Source: Lentisphaerota bacterium
GTDB lineage: Bacteria; Verrucomicrobiota; Kiritimatiellia; RFP12; UBA1067
DNA: 6,196 bases
Reading direction: 5' to 3'
Assembly (NCBI GenBank): GCA_015061765.1
Contig: SUVZ01000238.1
Span: 1-6,196, forward strand
Positions 1 through 6,196 of this stretch are shown here, in pieces; positions within the stretch are counted from its first letter, which is position 1, and every line of letters begins with the position of its first letter. The position numbers and the translations under genes were made by a program. The notes under the pieces are model-generated. The model ran no database searches. It saw only the letters and a list, made by a program, of their open reading frames with translations, and was not told the DNA's origin.

Positions 1-2
1 CA

Positions 3-56
3 TCCACATTGACCGTGACGTTCAAGGAAACAGGGTTTAAAGTGCTGATAAGATAA
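3..56 (+). CDS. Possible 3' end of an upstream gene (17 codons, truncated by window edge)
   Basis: The third forward frame is open from the window edge to a TAA at 54-56 and would encode the tail STLTVTFKETGFKVLIR. Alternating hydrophobic and polar residues look like a last beta-strand, as at the C-terminus of many secreted beta-sandwich or glycosidase proteins. The fragment is too short to identify a family, and an open stretch of 17 codons occurs by chance often enough that this may not be coding. If real, it lies 115 bp before the next gene on the same strand, and no convincing rho-independent terminator is visible in between. Confidence 0.3.
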   Translation, partial: STLTVTFKETGFKVLIR

Positions 57-110
57 CCCCGGTTTCGAAGCTGCCTTTTCAAGTCGCCTTGCAACTGTGA
101 GAACGCGGAT

Positions 111-136
111 TTGACAGAAAAAAAAACAAATATAAT
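111..136 (+). promoter_or_regulatory. Candidate sigma70-type promoter with a short 14-nt spacer
   Basis: A perfect TTGACA (111-116) and a perfect TATAAT (131-136) precede the large gene. The spacer (117-130) is 14 nt and includes nine consecutive A residues (118-126). Sixteen to eighteen nt is usual for housekeeping-sigma promoters, so this spacing is suboptimal unless the A-tract alters DNA geometry or the homopolymer length is miscalled. The -10 hexamer alone would put a transcription start near 143 and a leader of about 29 nt before the ATG at 172. No extended -10 TG is present. Position and the two consensus hexamers support the call; the spacing argues against it. Confidence 0.4.
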
Positions 137-156
137 TCACAGCCATTTAAAGCGAA

Positions 157-164
157 GAAAGGAA
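157..164 (+). promoter_or_regulatory. Ribosome binding site for the ATG at 172
   Basis: GAAAGGAA ends 7 nt before the ATG at 172, a normal Shine-Dalgarno distance. This favours the long start of the following gene. The in-frame ATG at 196 also has an AGGA (183-186) 9 nt upstream. The ATG at 247, which best fits the signal peptide, has only an AGG touching the start codon. Confidence 0.5.
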
Positions 165-171
165 CGAAGCG

Positions 172-3100
172 ATGACAGGAAGAGGATCGTTTAAAATGGA
201 GGAAGCGCTGACGGCAATGCCGGGGCATGGATCTCTGCTCTGCAGGATGACACATAAGTTCAATCTTGCGGTCGTGGCGACATTGGCCGTCGCGTCTTCA
301 TTGGCGAAGGATGTGGTGCGGGTTTCGGAGTTTGGCTTCGACGCTGAAGATTCCACCAGGTTTATGCAGGCGGCAATCGATTCCGGCGCGAAGAAGGTTG
401 TGGTCGATGCCCGTCGCTGGATTGTGCTGCCGTTGCGTGGCCGTTCGAACCAGGAGATATTCTTCGAGGATGGTGCGGTGGTGGAGGCCAAGAAGGGAGG
501 GTATCTCGGCAAGGACGACTGCGTATTCTCGTTTCCGGCGTGCAGCAATGTTGTGATTGGCGGAAAAGGCACGATCCGCATGCATCACGATGACTATCTT
601 AAGCCACCGTACCGAAAATCCGAATGGCGTCACGCCATAACAATATTGGGAACGCACAATGCCATAGTCAGGGGACTCAAGATACTTAACGCCGGAGGCG
701 ACGGCATCTATGTGGGCGCTCTCAAGAAGCGCCGGGGCAAGGCTTTCGGCATCACAGACGGCGTGCGTGCTTCCACCGGCATACGCATCGAAGACGTGTG
801 TGTCGATACAAGCGTCCGTCAGGGAATCAGTGTCACAAGTGTCGATGGATTGATTGTGGAACGCTGCACGTTCAAGAACACACGCGGATTGCCGCCGCAG
901 TCGGGGATAGACTTCGAGCCGAATTCCCCGGAGGATCTGATGAGGGGCATCGTAATGCGGGAATGCGTCTTCGAGAACAACAAGAACCATGGCATAGAGC
1001 TTGCCCTGGGCAGGTTGGTTCCGGGAAAATCGCAGCCCTTTGACATGGTGTTTGAACGCTGCCGCACCATTGGCAATGCAACAGCCGTCACCGTGCACAA
1101 CACGCGGGACGACCGCTCGGAAATCGGCGGACGGCTCATATTCCGCGACTGCTCGTTCGAGCATCCGCGAAACAACGTCTTTTCGATAAAGGCCTCTCCC
1201 AGATGCCCATTCACCTGCGAGTTCACCGGTTGTCGCATCGTCGAGCGGAATAAGAGAGGAAGAGTGGTCGAGACGAAGGTCGAAGACGAATGGGTTGTCA
1301 GAAACCTTCCGTTCCTTTCGGCGAAGAATAAGGTTCCGACCGTTAAGCCTGCTCCGAATTTCTCCCGGGCCAGGGTTTCAGACTCCCGTCCTGGCGAGAT
1401 GGTCAAGCTCTCGCCAATCCGTTTCCGTCATCAGTTGCGGTTTGTATTCTATGCCGATCGCGCCAGAACCATAAAGTTCAAGTGGAGGCAAAATCCCATC
1501 GGCAGATATTCCCGCGCCGTATTCGGGGAAGTGGAATTTTCTGATGTTGACGGCAAGATTATTGCTTCCGCCCCTTTGCCGGGGAAGGATGTGGAGACGC
1601 TGGAGTTCGACGCGCCCAAGGCAGGATTCTATTTTCTTGACTCAAGGCGCATCGGCCTGCAGCTGTCGCTTCTTGAGTGCGATGCTCCCATTGCTGCCGA
1701 TCTTACGTCTGACTGGTGTGCGGCCATCGGCTCTCAGGGAGAGTTGTATTTCTCCGTTCCGGAATATGCGCCGGAGTTCGGATTCTTTGTTTCGGGTGAC
1801 GGCAGCGAAGCCATAGGAGTCGAGCTGGTCTCCTCGACGGGCCGGAGCGTATACAACTGTCCGTCCGTGTTTGCCAGGAAGGGGCATGTCGAACAGGCGG
1901 GGGCTGATGCCGGACTCTGGAAGGTCGTGTTCAGGAAGGCTGAAAAGGGCAGGCTTGAAGATTGGATGTTCGACATTACGGGGATTGTCGGGCACGTGTT
2001 TCTCTCTCCCGAAAAGTTCTGGTCGTTCGATTATCCTATGTCGAGCCATCCGGCCGTCGAATGGGCGCATGAGGAGTTCACCAACTTTGCGACGAAGGTT
2101 TTCGGTTCCGCTCCGCCCGTCCGTTTCCGGCTGCCTTCGAAGGATGGGCAGTTTGCCGCCGACTGGAAGCGTCTTGAAGGGACTGACGGATATGCCGTAA
2201 GATGGAGGGACGGCGTGTTGAACTTTGTCGCGGCAAACCCAAAGGGACTCGTCAATGGCGTCCACAAGTGGCTGGAGCGGCATACCGATATCATTTGGCC
2301 CAGGCCCGGCGGCGACCTGTGCCTCTACACGAAGCGTCCGGCGCCCGCCGGATGGAAGGGCCTTCAGGACGAGTATGTGGACATTCCCGCATTCCTCAGG
2401 CGGACATTGGGCTCCAACTCCAAATCGCCTGAGATCTGGCGCTTCCGGGTGCGCAACGGCGATACGTCGCTGCATGATCGCGGCACCCGTCTGGAGCATC
2501 GCGACCTTGCGATGCGGTACGGCATGATCGGATGTCACATGGATTACTGGGGCGGCGGCCGCGGACACAACATGCAGAAGGTGTGGTTCCCGAAGACGGA
2601 ATGTCCCGACCATCCGGAATACCGCATGATGATCGACGGCAAGCGCTGGACGGGCGGGAAGATGAATTTCTGCGAAAGCAATCCTGGATTCGTCAAGGCG
2701 TTCTGCGATGCCGTCGAACGGAAGATGCCATCCGTGCCACGCGACATCAAGCTGATAAACATCACGATAGAGGACCGTGTGCTTACATGCCAGTGCGACG
2801 AGTGCCAGAAGCCGATCCGCCTGGATGACGGAACGTTCCTTGAGGCTGGCGATCCGGCCTACCGTTCGACGCGCTTTTTCCGGTTCTACAACCAGGTCGC
2901 GCGGCGCGTGGCGGCGGTCCGTCCAGGCGCGAAAGCCATAGTCCACGGATACTACCATCTCACCGAGGCTCCGCGCATCAAGCTCGAGAAGAACATCATA
3001 GTCCGATTCTGCCCATATCCGCGTAACATGCGCGAATCGTTTGTGGAAGGTTCGACCAATCGCCGCTGGAGGGAAAAGCTCGACGGATGGCTTGCGAGCG

Positions 3101-4269
3101 GCGCGGAGATCGGTCTCAGGGAGTACTACTGGTGCGGAAATCTGTTCTTCCCCAGGCCGATGGCCGACACCGCCGCGGTCGACCTGCGCTACTTTTTGGA
3201 GAAGGGAGGGAAATACGTGTATGCGCCCGTCGTCGATTTCGATGACGGCAAGCTGTTGAGTGCCAATGCGAAGGGTGTCATGCGTCCAAGCTCCGAATTT
3301 TACGACATGAATGCGATGGAGGCGTGGGTTGTCGAGCGGCTCTTCTGGGATCCGTCCCTCGATCCGGTGGCATTGCGCAGGGACTTCCTCTCCCGCACGC
3401 TTGGTCCTGCCGCCCATGATGTCGGACGCTTCTACGACGAGGTGCGCAGGTCGTGGTACTCCAACAGCATCTCTTCAAGCTTCTGCGACAATCCTTTCCG
3501 CATGGCGTCGATCTACATCGTTCAGAACGGAATAGCCGACAAATGCCGCGATGCTCTGAAGGCGGCTTTGGCGAAGGCGGATTGCGAAGTGCGGAGAAAA
3601 TGGATCGCATCCATGCAGCGCATCCTTGAGATGTGGATCGCCGAATCGCCGAAATACAGGCAGGTTGAAACGCGCGTCCGGTTCACCGGCACTGCGATAA
3701 AGCCGCATTTCGACATGTTCCACGGGAAGCCGTGGTCACGGGGTACGTCCTTGACGGGGTTCACACGCATACGCCCCGCCGCCATCCCCGAAACCGCCGG
3801 CGTCAATACGCGCATCTATTCGAACGAGAGGGAGCTGGTCGTCGGAATCGATGTGAAGAAGGGTGGACTACCCGTCGTGACGCATTCCACTTCGGACCGC
3901 AACGCCTGCTCGACTGGGGATTTCGTGGAGCTGTTCTTCGAGGCGGACCGGGCTTCATACCGGCATTTCATGCTGGCGGCGGATGGCACCCGCAACAAAG
4001 CGGTCGTTTCGGACGGGAGCAGGGATTGCAAGTGGGAAAGCCGTGTCGAAAAGACCCAGGAAGGCTGGCGCGCCATTGTCGTCATTCCGTTCTCGTCATT
4101 GCAGTTTGAGCCGAACGTCAATCCGCAGCTCCGGTTCTTCGAAAGGGTTTCGCTTGGACTCCCCGACAGGAACGCGAAGTGCGGGGCGTTTGGGTGGCAG
4201 AATGGAGTTCCGCACACCCCATCGACGTGGGGGACGCTTTTTGTCAGCACTTCGGATGCATCAAACTAA
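172..4269 (+). CDS. Secreted multidomain carbohydrate-active protein: parallel beta-helix + DUF4838 + CBM9-like
   Basis: Candidate extracytoplasmic glycan-processing enzyme; reaction and substrate unknown. A signal peptide occupies about residues 26-45 (hydrophobic FNLAVVATLAVASSLA, predicted cut before KDVV). Residues about 46-360 form a pectate-lyase-3/GH28-like right-handed beta-helix: an early DSTRFMQAAIDSGAKKVVVD segment, then GGDGIYV (175-181), SGIDFEPN (244-251) and NHGIEL (272-277), with a regularly recurring Cys. Two beta-sandwich modules follow (about 404-510 and 511-622). Residues about 624-720 resemble the GH20b/alpha-glucuronidase N-terminal domain (DGYAVRW, NPKGLVNGVHKWLE). Residues about 745-1160 match DUF4838: HPEY (814-817), IDGKR, SNP (836-838), CxCxxC (873-878) after an Asp at 868, EYYW (984-987), and the helical segment with LFWDPSLDP (from 1057). 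Residues about 1165-1360 resemble CBM9, with GDFVELFFEAD (1249-1259), a GW..IVVIPF strand and a late STWGTLFV. Starts at 196, 217 and 247 are also possible; 247 gives the cleanest signal peptide. The next gene follows after 38 bp, so an operon is likely. The CDS and DUF4838 assignment are strong, CBM9 good, catalytic role inferred. Confidence 0.9.
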   Translation: MTGRGSFKMEEALTAMPGHGSLLCRMTHKFNLAVVATLAVASSLAKDVVRVSEFGFDAEDSTRFMQAAIDSGAKKVVVDARRWIVLPLRGRSNQEIFFEDGAVVEAKKGGYLGKDDCVFSFPACSNVVIGGKGTIRMHHDDYLKPPYRKSEWRHAITILGTHNAIVRGLKILNAGGDGIYVGALKKRRGKAFGITDGVRASTGIRIEDVCVDTSVRQGISVTSVDGLIVERCTFKNTRGLPPQSGIDFEPNSPEDLMRGIVMRECVFENNKNHGIELALGRLVPGKSQPFDMVFERCRTIGNATAVTVHNTRDDRSEIGGRLIFRDCSFEHPRNNVFSIKASPRCPFTCEFTGCRIVERNKRGRVVETKVEDEWVVRNLPFLSAKNKVPTVKPAPNFSRARVSDSRPGEMVKLSPIRFRHQLRFVFYADRARTIKFKWRQNPIGRYSRAVFGEVEFSDVDGKIIASAPLPGKDVETLEFDAPKAGFYFLDSRRIGLQLSLLECDAPIAADLTSDWCAAIGSQGELYFSVPEYAPEFGFFVSGDGSEAIGVELVSSTGRSVYNCPSVFARKGHVEQAGADAGLWKVVFRKAEKGRLEDWMFDITGIVGHVFLSPEKFWSFDYPMSSHPAVEWAHEEFTNFATKVFGSAPPVRFRLPSKDGQFAADWKRLEGTDGYAVRWRDGVLNFVAANPKGLVNGVHKWLERHTDIIWPRPGGDLCLYTKRPAPAGWKGLQDEYVDIPAFLRRTLGSNSKSPEIWRFRVRNGDTSLHDRGTRLEHRDLAMRYGMIGCHMDYWGGGRGHNMQKVWFPKTECPDHPEYRMMIDGKRWTGGKMNFCESNPGFVKAFCDAVERKMPSVPRDIKLINITIEDRVLTCQCDECQKPIRLDDGTFLEAGDPAYRSTRFFRFYNQVARRVAAVRPGAKAIVHGYYHLTEAPRIKLEKNIIVRFCPYPRNMRESFVEGSTNRRWREKLDGWLASGAEIGLREYYWCGNLFFPRPMADTAAVDLRYFLEKGGKYVYAPVVDFDDGKLLSANAKGVMRPSSEFYDMNAMEAWVVERLFWDPSLDPVALRRDFLSRTLGPAAHDVGRFYDEVRRSWYSNSISSSFCDNPFRMASIYIVQNGIADKCRDALKAALAKADCEVRRKWIASMQRILEMWIAESPKYRQVETRVRFTGTAIKPHFDMFHGKPWSRGTSLTGFTRIRPAAIPETAGVNTRIYSNERELVVGIDVKKGGLPVVTHSTSDRNACSTGDFVELFFEADRASYRHFMLAADGTRNKAVVSDGSRDCKWESRVEKTQEGWRAIVVIPFSSLQFEPNVNPQLRFFERVSLGLPDRNAKCGAFGWQNGVPHTPSTWGTLFVSTSDASN
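247..306 (+). other. Signal peptide coding segment / alternative start of the large gene
   Basis: Counting from the in-frame ATG at 247, the protein begins MTHK and is followed by a 12-14 residue hydrophobic core and a small-residue end (SSLA, then K). This is a textbook Sec type I signal peptide of 20 residues. From the ATG at 172 the same core would sit behind a 29-residue n-region (MTGRGSFKMEEALTAMPGHG and on), which is unusually long. No lipobox Cys is present, so the product should be a soluble periplasmic or secreted protein rather than a lipoprotein. Confidence 0.65.
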
Positions 4270-4293
4270 TCATTCTGAAATTTAACCGTTGAG

Positions 4294-4300
4294 AAAGGAG
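4294..4300 (+). promoter_or_regulatory. Strong ribosome binding site for the gene at 4308
   Basis: AAAGGAG lies 7 nt upstream of the ATG at 4308, near the ideal anti-SD complement and spacing. It fixes the start of the second gene, which also opens directly with a signal peptide (MKK plus a hydrophobic core). The 38-bp gap (4270-4307) shows no hairpin-plus-T-run terminator and no convincing promoter, which supports translation from a message shared with the upstream gene. Confidence 0.8.
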
Positions 4301-4307
4301 AATCATC

Positions 4308-6196
4308 ATGAAGAAAACATTGACGGCTGTGTTCATGGCATTGGCGGCGGTGGGAATCTGCCGTCAGGCGCAGGCGGAGAAAGTCGATACGACGCTGTTC
4401 CGCTGGAAATGCAATGTTACGTTTCCGGGCTACACGGGCGGTTCGGAGCTTCGTGATTTTCCGGTTTTGCTGCGCATACCGTCGGATTCGGCCATCCATT
4501 CCGCAACGGCCGGCGATTCCGCAAATATCTGCTTCGCCGATGCATCCGGGAATGTCCTGCCACATGAGATTGACGTATGGAATTCGGACGGCGAGTCGAC
4601 GGTCTGGGTCAATGTACCGGTTCTCGGCGGTGAGTCGTCCGGAATCGTGATGTATGTCGGCGGCACCGGGCAGTCTTCTGTCCAATCTGCCGAAGTGTGG
4701 GGCAAATCGAATTATGCCGGTGTCTGGCACTTCTCCGGATCGGCGGCGGACTCCTCGCCCAGCGCAATGGCGCACTCCAACGTGAGCGAGCCGTCCTTCA
4801 GCGCGGAAGGAAAGGTGGGAACCGCGTTTTTCGGAGACGGCGATGACAGCGTTTCGACCGAGGTCGTGGATTCCGAGAATTTCGACGGAACTAATTTTAC
4901 GCTGTCCGCATGGGTGAAGATTGTCCCCGTGGATCGTGCGATGTATCTGTTTTCCACCAAAAACAACTCAGACCAGGAAACGGGTTTCGGGTTGCAGGTG
5001 AAGGACGCCAACACCTATACGGCTGTCGGCGCCACTGAACAGTATAAAAAGGATACATTGAAGGATTGTTCTTCGGATTATGTGTATTTGACGGCTGTTT
5101 TCCGGGATGGAGGCTGCGACCTGTATGCGAATGGCGAGTATGAAGGCCGGAAGGCTTCTGGCTTCTCAGTGACGCCGTCTCCATACCAATTGAGGCTCGG
5201 CAGCTATCCAAACAGATATGCTTCAGGTTTTAGTGGCTTTATGGATGAGATGCGCCTGAGATTTACCGCATCAGGCGCGGATTGGGTGGCGGCTGACTAT
5301 GCAGCCCAGAACGATCCGAATTTTGCCGATATCGGCGAATTGGAGGTCATAGACAGAACTCAGTTGATTGACACCGAGAATTTCCGCCGCAGATGCAGTG
5401 TTTCAATCAAGGGCAGCGGTGTAGATAAGGTTCTTTATTCGTTTCCGGTTCTGATACGCATTCCGCAGGGTTCGCCGGTGTACGGCGAATGTTCCGACGC
5501 TGAAAACGATCTGCGTTTTACGGATGATAACGGCTTTGTGCTACCGCATGAGGTTGATTGCTGGAATCCGGAGGGCGAGTCTACCGTATGGGTGCGGTTG
5601 GATGCGTTCGTTCCGTCGCCATCTACGCTGTGGATGTACTATAAGCCGAACGCTTCGGCGGCGCAGGCTCTTCCGGAGACGTCTGTTTGGTCTCAGGCAA
5701 ATTACATAGGTGTATGGCACTTCTCCGGTTCGGCGGCGGACTCGTCGGGCGCGGGCATGGATGGAACTGTGAACGGGGCGGGCCCCAGACTTTCCGATCC
5801 GGGGAAGATTGGAATGGCGTTTTTCGGAGATGGTACGCACAAAAGCGACGGTACGGAAATTCGTTGGCAAGACTACGATTATATCAAGACTACGCCCATC
5901 AACCACGAAACCTTTGACATAAGCAACTTCACAATGTCTGCATGGGTTAAGGCCTTGCCGTTTGGGAAAAAGAATCCACGGGTCTTTTCCGTGGCGCAGA
6001 GTTTCGAGCTGACCTTGATGGAATCGCCGTTGTCGTACAATGTGGCCACCCACACTGCAAGCGGAGGAACGCAAATGAAGTGCGCCAACACGGCGTTTGA
6101 CAGCACAAATGATTTTGTCTATCTTTCAGCAACCTATTCCGGTGGCGGGGTGGCTCTGTACATCAACGGAACGCATATCAAATCGGCAAACCATGC
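4308..6196 (+). CDS. Secreted tandem DUF2341 + LamG-like (concanavalin A-like) protein, 3' end beyond window
   Basis: The frame is open for 629 codons from ATG 4308 to the window edge, so the C-terminus is missing. The N-terminus is a Sec signal peptide: MKK, core LTAVFMALAAVGIC, then RQAQA with AxA cleavage after residue 23; the Cys lacks a proper lipobox. Residues about 31-118 match DUF2341 (FRWKCNV, FPVLLRIP at 51-58, LPHEIDVWN at 84-92, STVWV at 97-101, MYVGG). Residues about 136-335 match a LamG/Laminin_G_3 jelly roll (VWHFSGSAADSS at 139-150, AFFGDG, FTLSAWVK at 197-204, GFMDEMRL at 310-317). The same order repeats from residue 359: FPVLIRIP, LPHEVDCWN (412-420), STVWV, VWHFSGSAADSS (469-480), FTMSAWVK (541-548), LYING, then the window ends before the second MDE-type motif. 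Both folds are associated with extracellular binding in large bacterial surface proteins. A glycan- or surface-binding role alongside the upstream enzyme is inferred; no catalytic motif is visible. Confidence 0.9.
   Translation, partial: MKKTLTAVFMALAAVGICRQAQAEKVDTTLFRWKCNVTFPGYTGGSELRDFPVLLRIPSDSAIHSATAGDSANICFADASGNVLPHEIDVWNSDGESTVWVNVPVLGGESSGIVMYVGGTGQSSVQSAEVWGKSNYAGVWHFSGSAADSSPSAMAHSNVSEPSFSAEGKVGTAFFGDGDDSVSTEVVDSENFDGTNFTLSAWVKIVPVDRAMYLFSTKNNSDQETGFGLQVKDANTYTAVGATEQYKKDTLKDCSSDYVYLTAVFRDGGCDLYANGEYEGRKASGFSVTPSPYQLRLGSYPNRYASGFSGFMDEMRLRFTASGADWVAADYAAQNDPNFADIGELEVIDRTQLIDTENFRRRCSVSIKGSGVDKVLYSFPVLIRIPQGSPVYGECSDAENDLRFTDDNGFVLPHEVDCWNPEGESTVWVRLDAFVPSPSTLWMYYKPNASAAQALPETSVWSQANYIGVWHFSGSAADSSGAGMDGTVNGAGPRLSDPGKIGMAFFGDGTHKSDGTEIRWQDYDYIKTTPINHETFDISNFTMSAWVKALPFGKKNPRVFSVAQSFELTLMESPLSYNVATHTASGGTQMKCANTAFDSTNDFVYLSATYSGGGVALYINGTHIKSANH
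4398..6196 (+). repeat. Tandem protein-coding repeat, period about 984-990 nt (second copy truncated)
   Basis: Copy 1 runs about 4398-5381 and copy 2 from 5382 to the window edge. Aligned anchors are offset by 328 residues at FR.(K/R)C and LPHE, 330 at VWHFSGSAADSS, 331 at AFFGDG and 344 at SAWVK, so copy 2 carries about 13 extra residues between the last two. Most of the repeat is diverged at DNA level. The blocks at 4722-4757 and 5712-5747 are still 33/36 identical, with all three differences at third codon positions. The Trp that opens copy 1 (W33) is Arg in copy 2 (R361). This is an internal domain duplication rather than a mobile or non-coding repeat. Confidence 0.85.

Noticed and set aside
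1..9. Possible divergent gene starting on the minus strand at the window edge (ATG complement at 1-3 and 7-9)
   Set aside because: No Shine-Dalgarno-like sequence lies at a suitable distance on the minus strand and only a few codons are visible.
57..110. Possible terminator for the upstream gene near CTGCCTTTTC (71-80)
   Set aside because: Only two or three base pairs can form before the short T run, so there is no stable hairpin.
79..114. Imperfect inverted repeat (TCAAGTCGC at 79-87 against GC-GATTTGA at 105-114) overlapping the -35 hexamer
   Set aside because: It has a G-U pair, a bulged base and a 17-nt loop, and is followed by A rather than T residues, so it is not a terminator. As an operator it is too weak to call from one sequence.
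298..1164. 288-codon minus-strand open frame opposite the beta-helix region
   Set aside because: Same codon-register antisense artefact; the sense strand encodes a recognisable beta-helix here.
1642..3417. 591-codon open frame on the minus strand inside the large gene
   Set aside because: It is in exact codon register with the sense gene, so its stops correspond to sense TTA, CTA and TCA codons, which this gene largely avoids. The translation shows no domain, no hydrophobic core and no upstream ribosome binding site, while the sense frame has clear domain motifs throughout.
4241..4275. Possible internal promoter (TTGTCA near 4241 with a TAATCA-like -10) before the second gene
   Set aside because: The spacer is about 20 nt and the -10 is poor; co-transcription with the upstream gene is the simpler reading.
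4266..4775. 169-codon minus-strand frame over the start of the second gene (and a similar one at 5541-6074)
   Set aside because: Both are in register with the sense codons of the DUF2341/LamG gene, which is supported by a ribosome binding site, a signal peptide and repeated domain motifs.

Overview
The window reads as a stretch of polysaccharide-utilisation DNA from a bacterium of the PVC group, most likely a gut-type Kiritimatiellota/Lentisphaerota (Verrucomicrobiota-related) lineage. That placement is an inference. It rests on two very large secreted proteins whose domain combinations (parallel beta-helix + DUF4838 + CBM9-like; tandem DUF2341 + LamG-like) are, from memory, typical of those phyla. 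The moderately GC-rich DNA and clear Shine-Dalgarno sites fit but are not diagnostic. No rRNA, tRNA, mobile element, CRISPR array or taxonomic marker gene is present.

Layout. Bases 1-56 may hold the last 17 codons of an upstream gene on the same strand. Bases 57-171 are a short intergenic region with perfect TTGACA and TATAAT hexamers set unusually close together (14-nt spacer), a nine-A run between them, and a Shine-Dalgarno-like GAAAGGAA. Bases 172-4269 are one long plus-strand gene for an exported multidomain protein of 1365 residues (1340 if the start at 247 is used). Its order is signal peptide, right-handed beta-helix, two beta-sandwich modules, a GH20b/alpha-glucuronidase-N-like domain, DUF4838, and a C-terminal CBM9-like domain. 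After 38 bp with no visible terminator, a second plus-strand gene starts at 4308 with a strong ribosome binding site. It stays open to the window edge at 6196, giving 629 codons without a stop. It encodes an exported protein made of a DUF2341 + LamG-like unit of about 330 residues that is repeated in tandem; the second copy is cut by the window end.

The two genes are probably co-transcribed and both products leave the cytoplasm. The simplest model is a carbohydrate pair: the first protein is a candidate glycan-processing enzyme with its own binding modules, and the second is a surface or secreted binding/adhesin-like protein with concanavalin-A-like lectin folds. The substrate cannot be read from the sequence. 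Long antisense open frames inside both genes are explained by codon choice and are not called.
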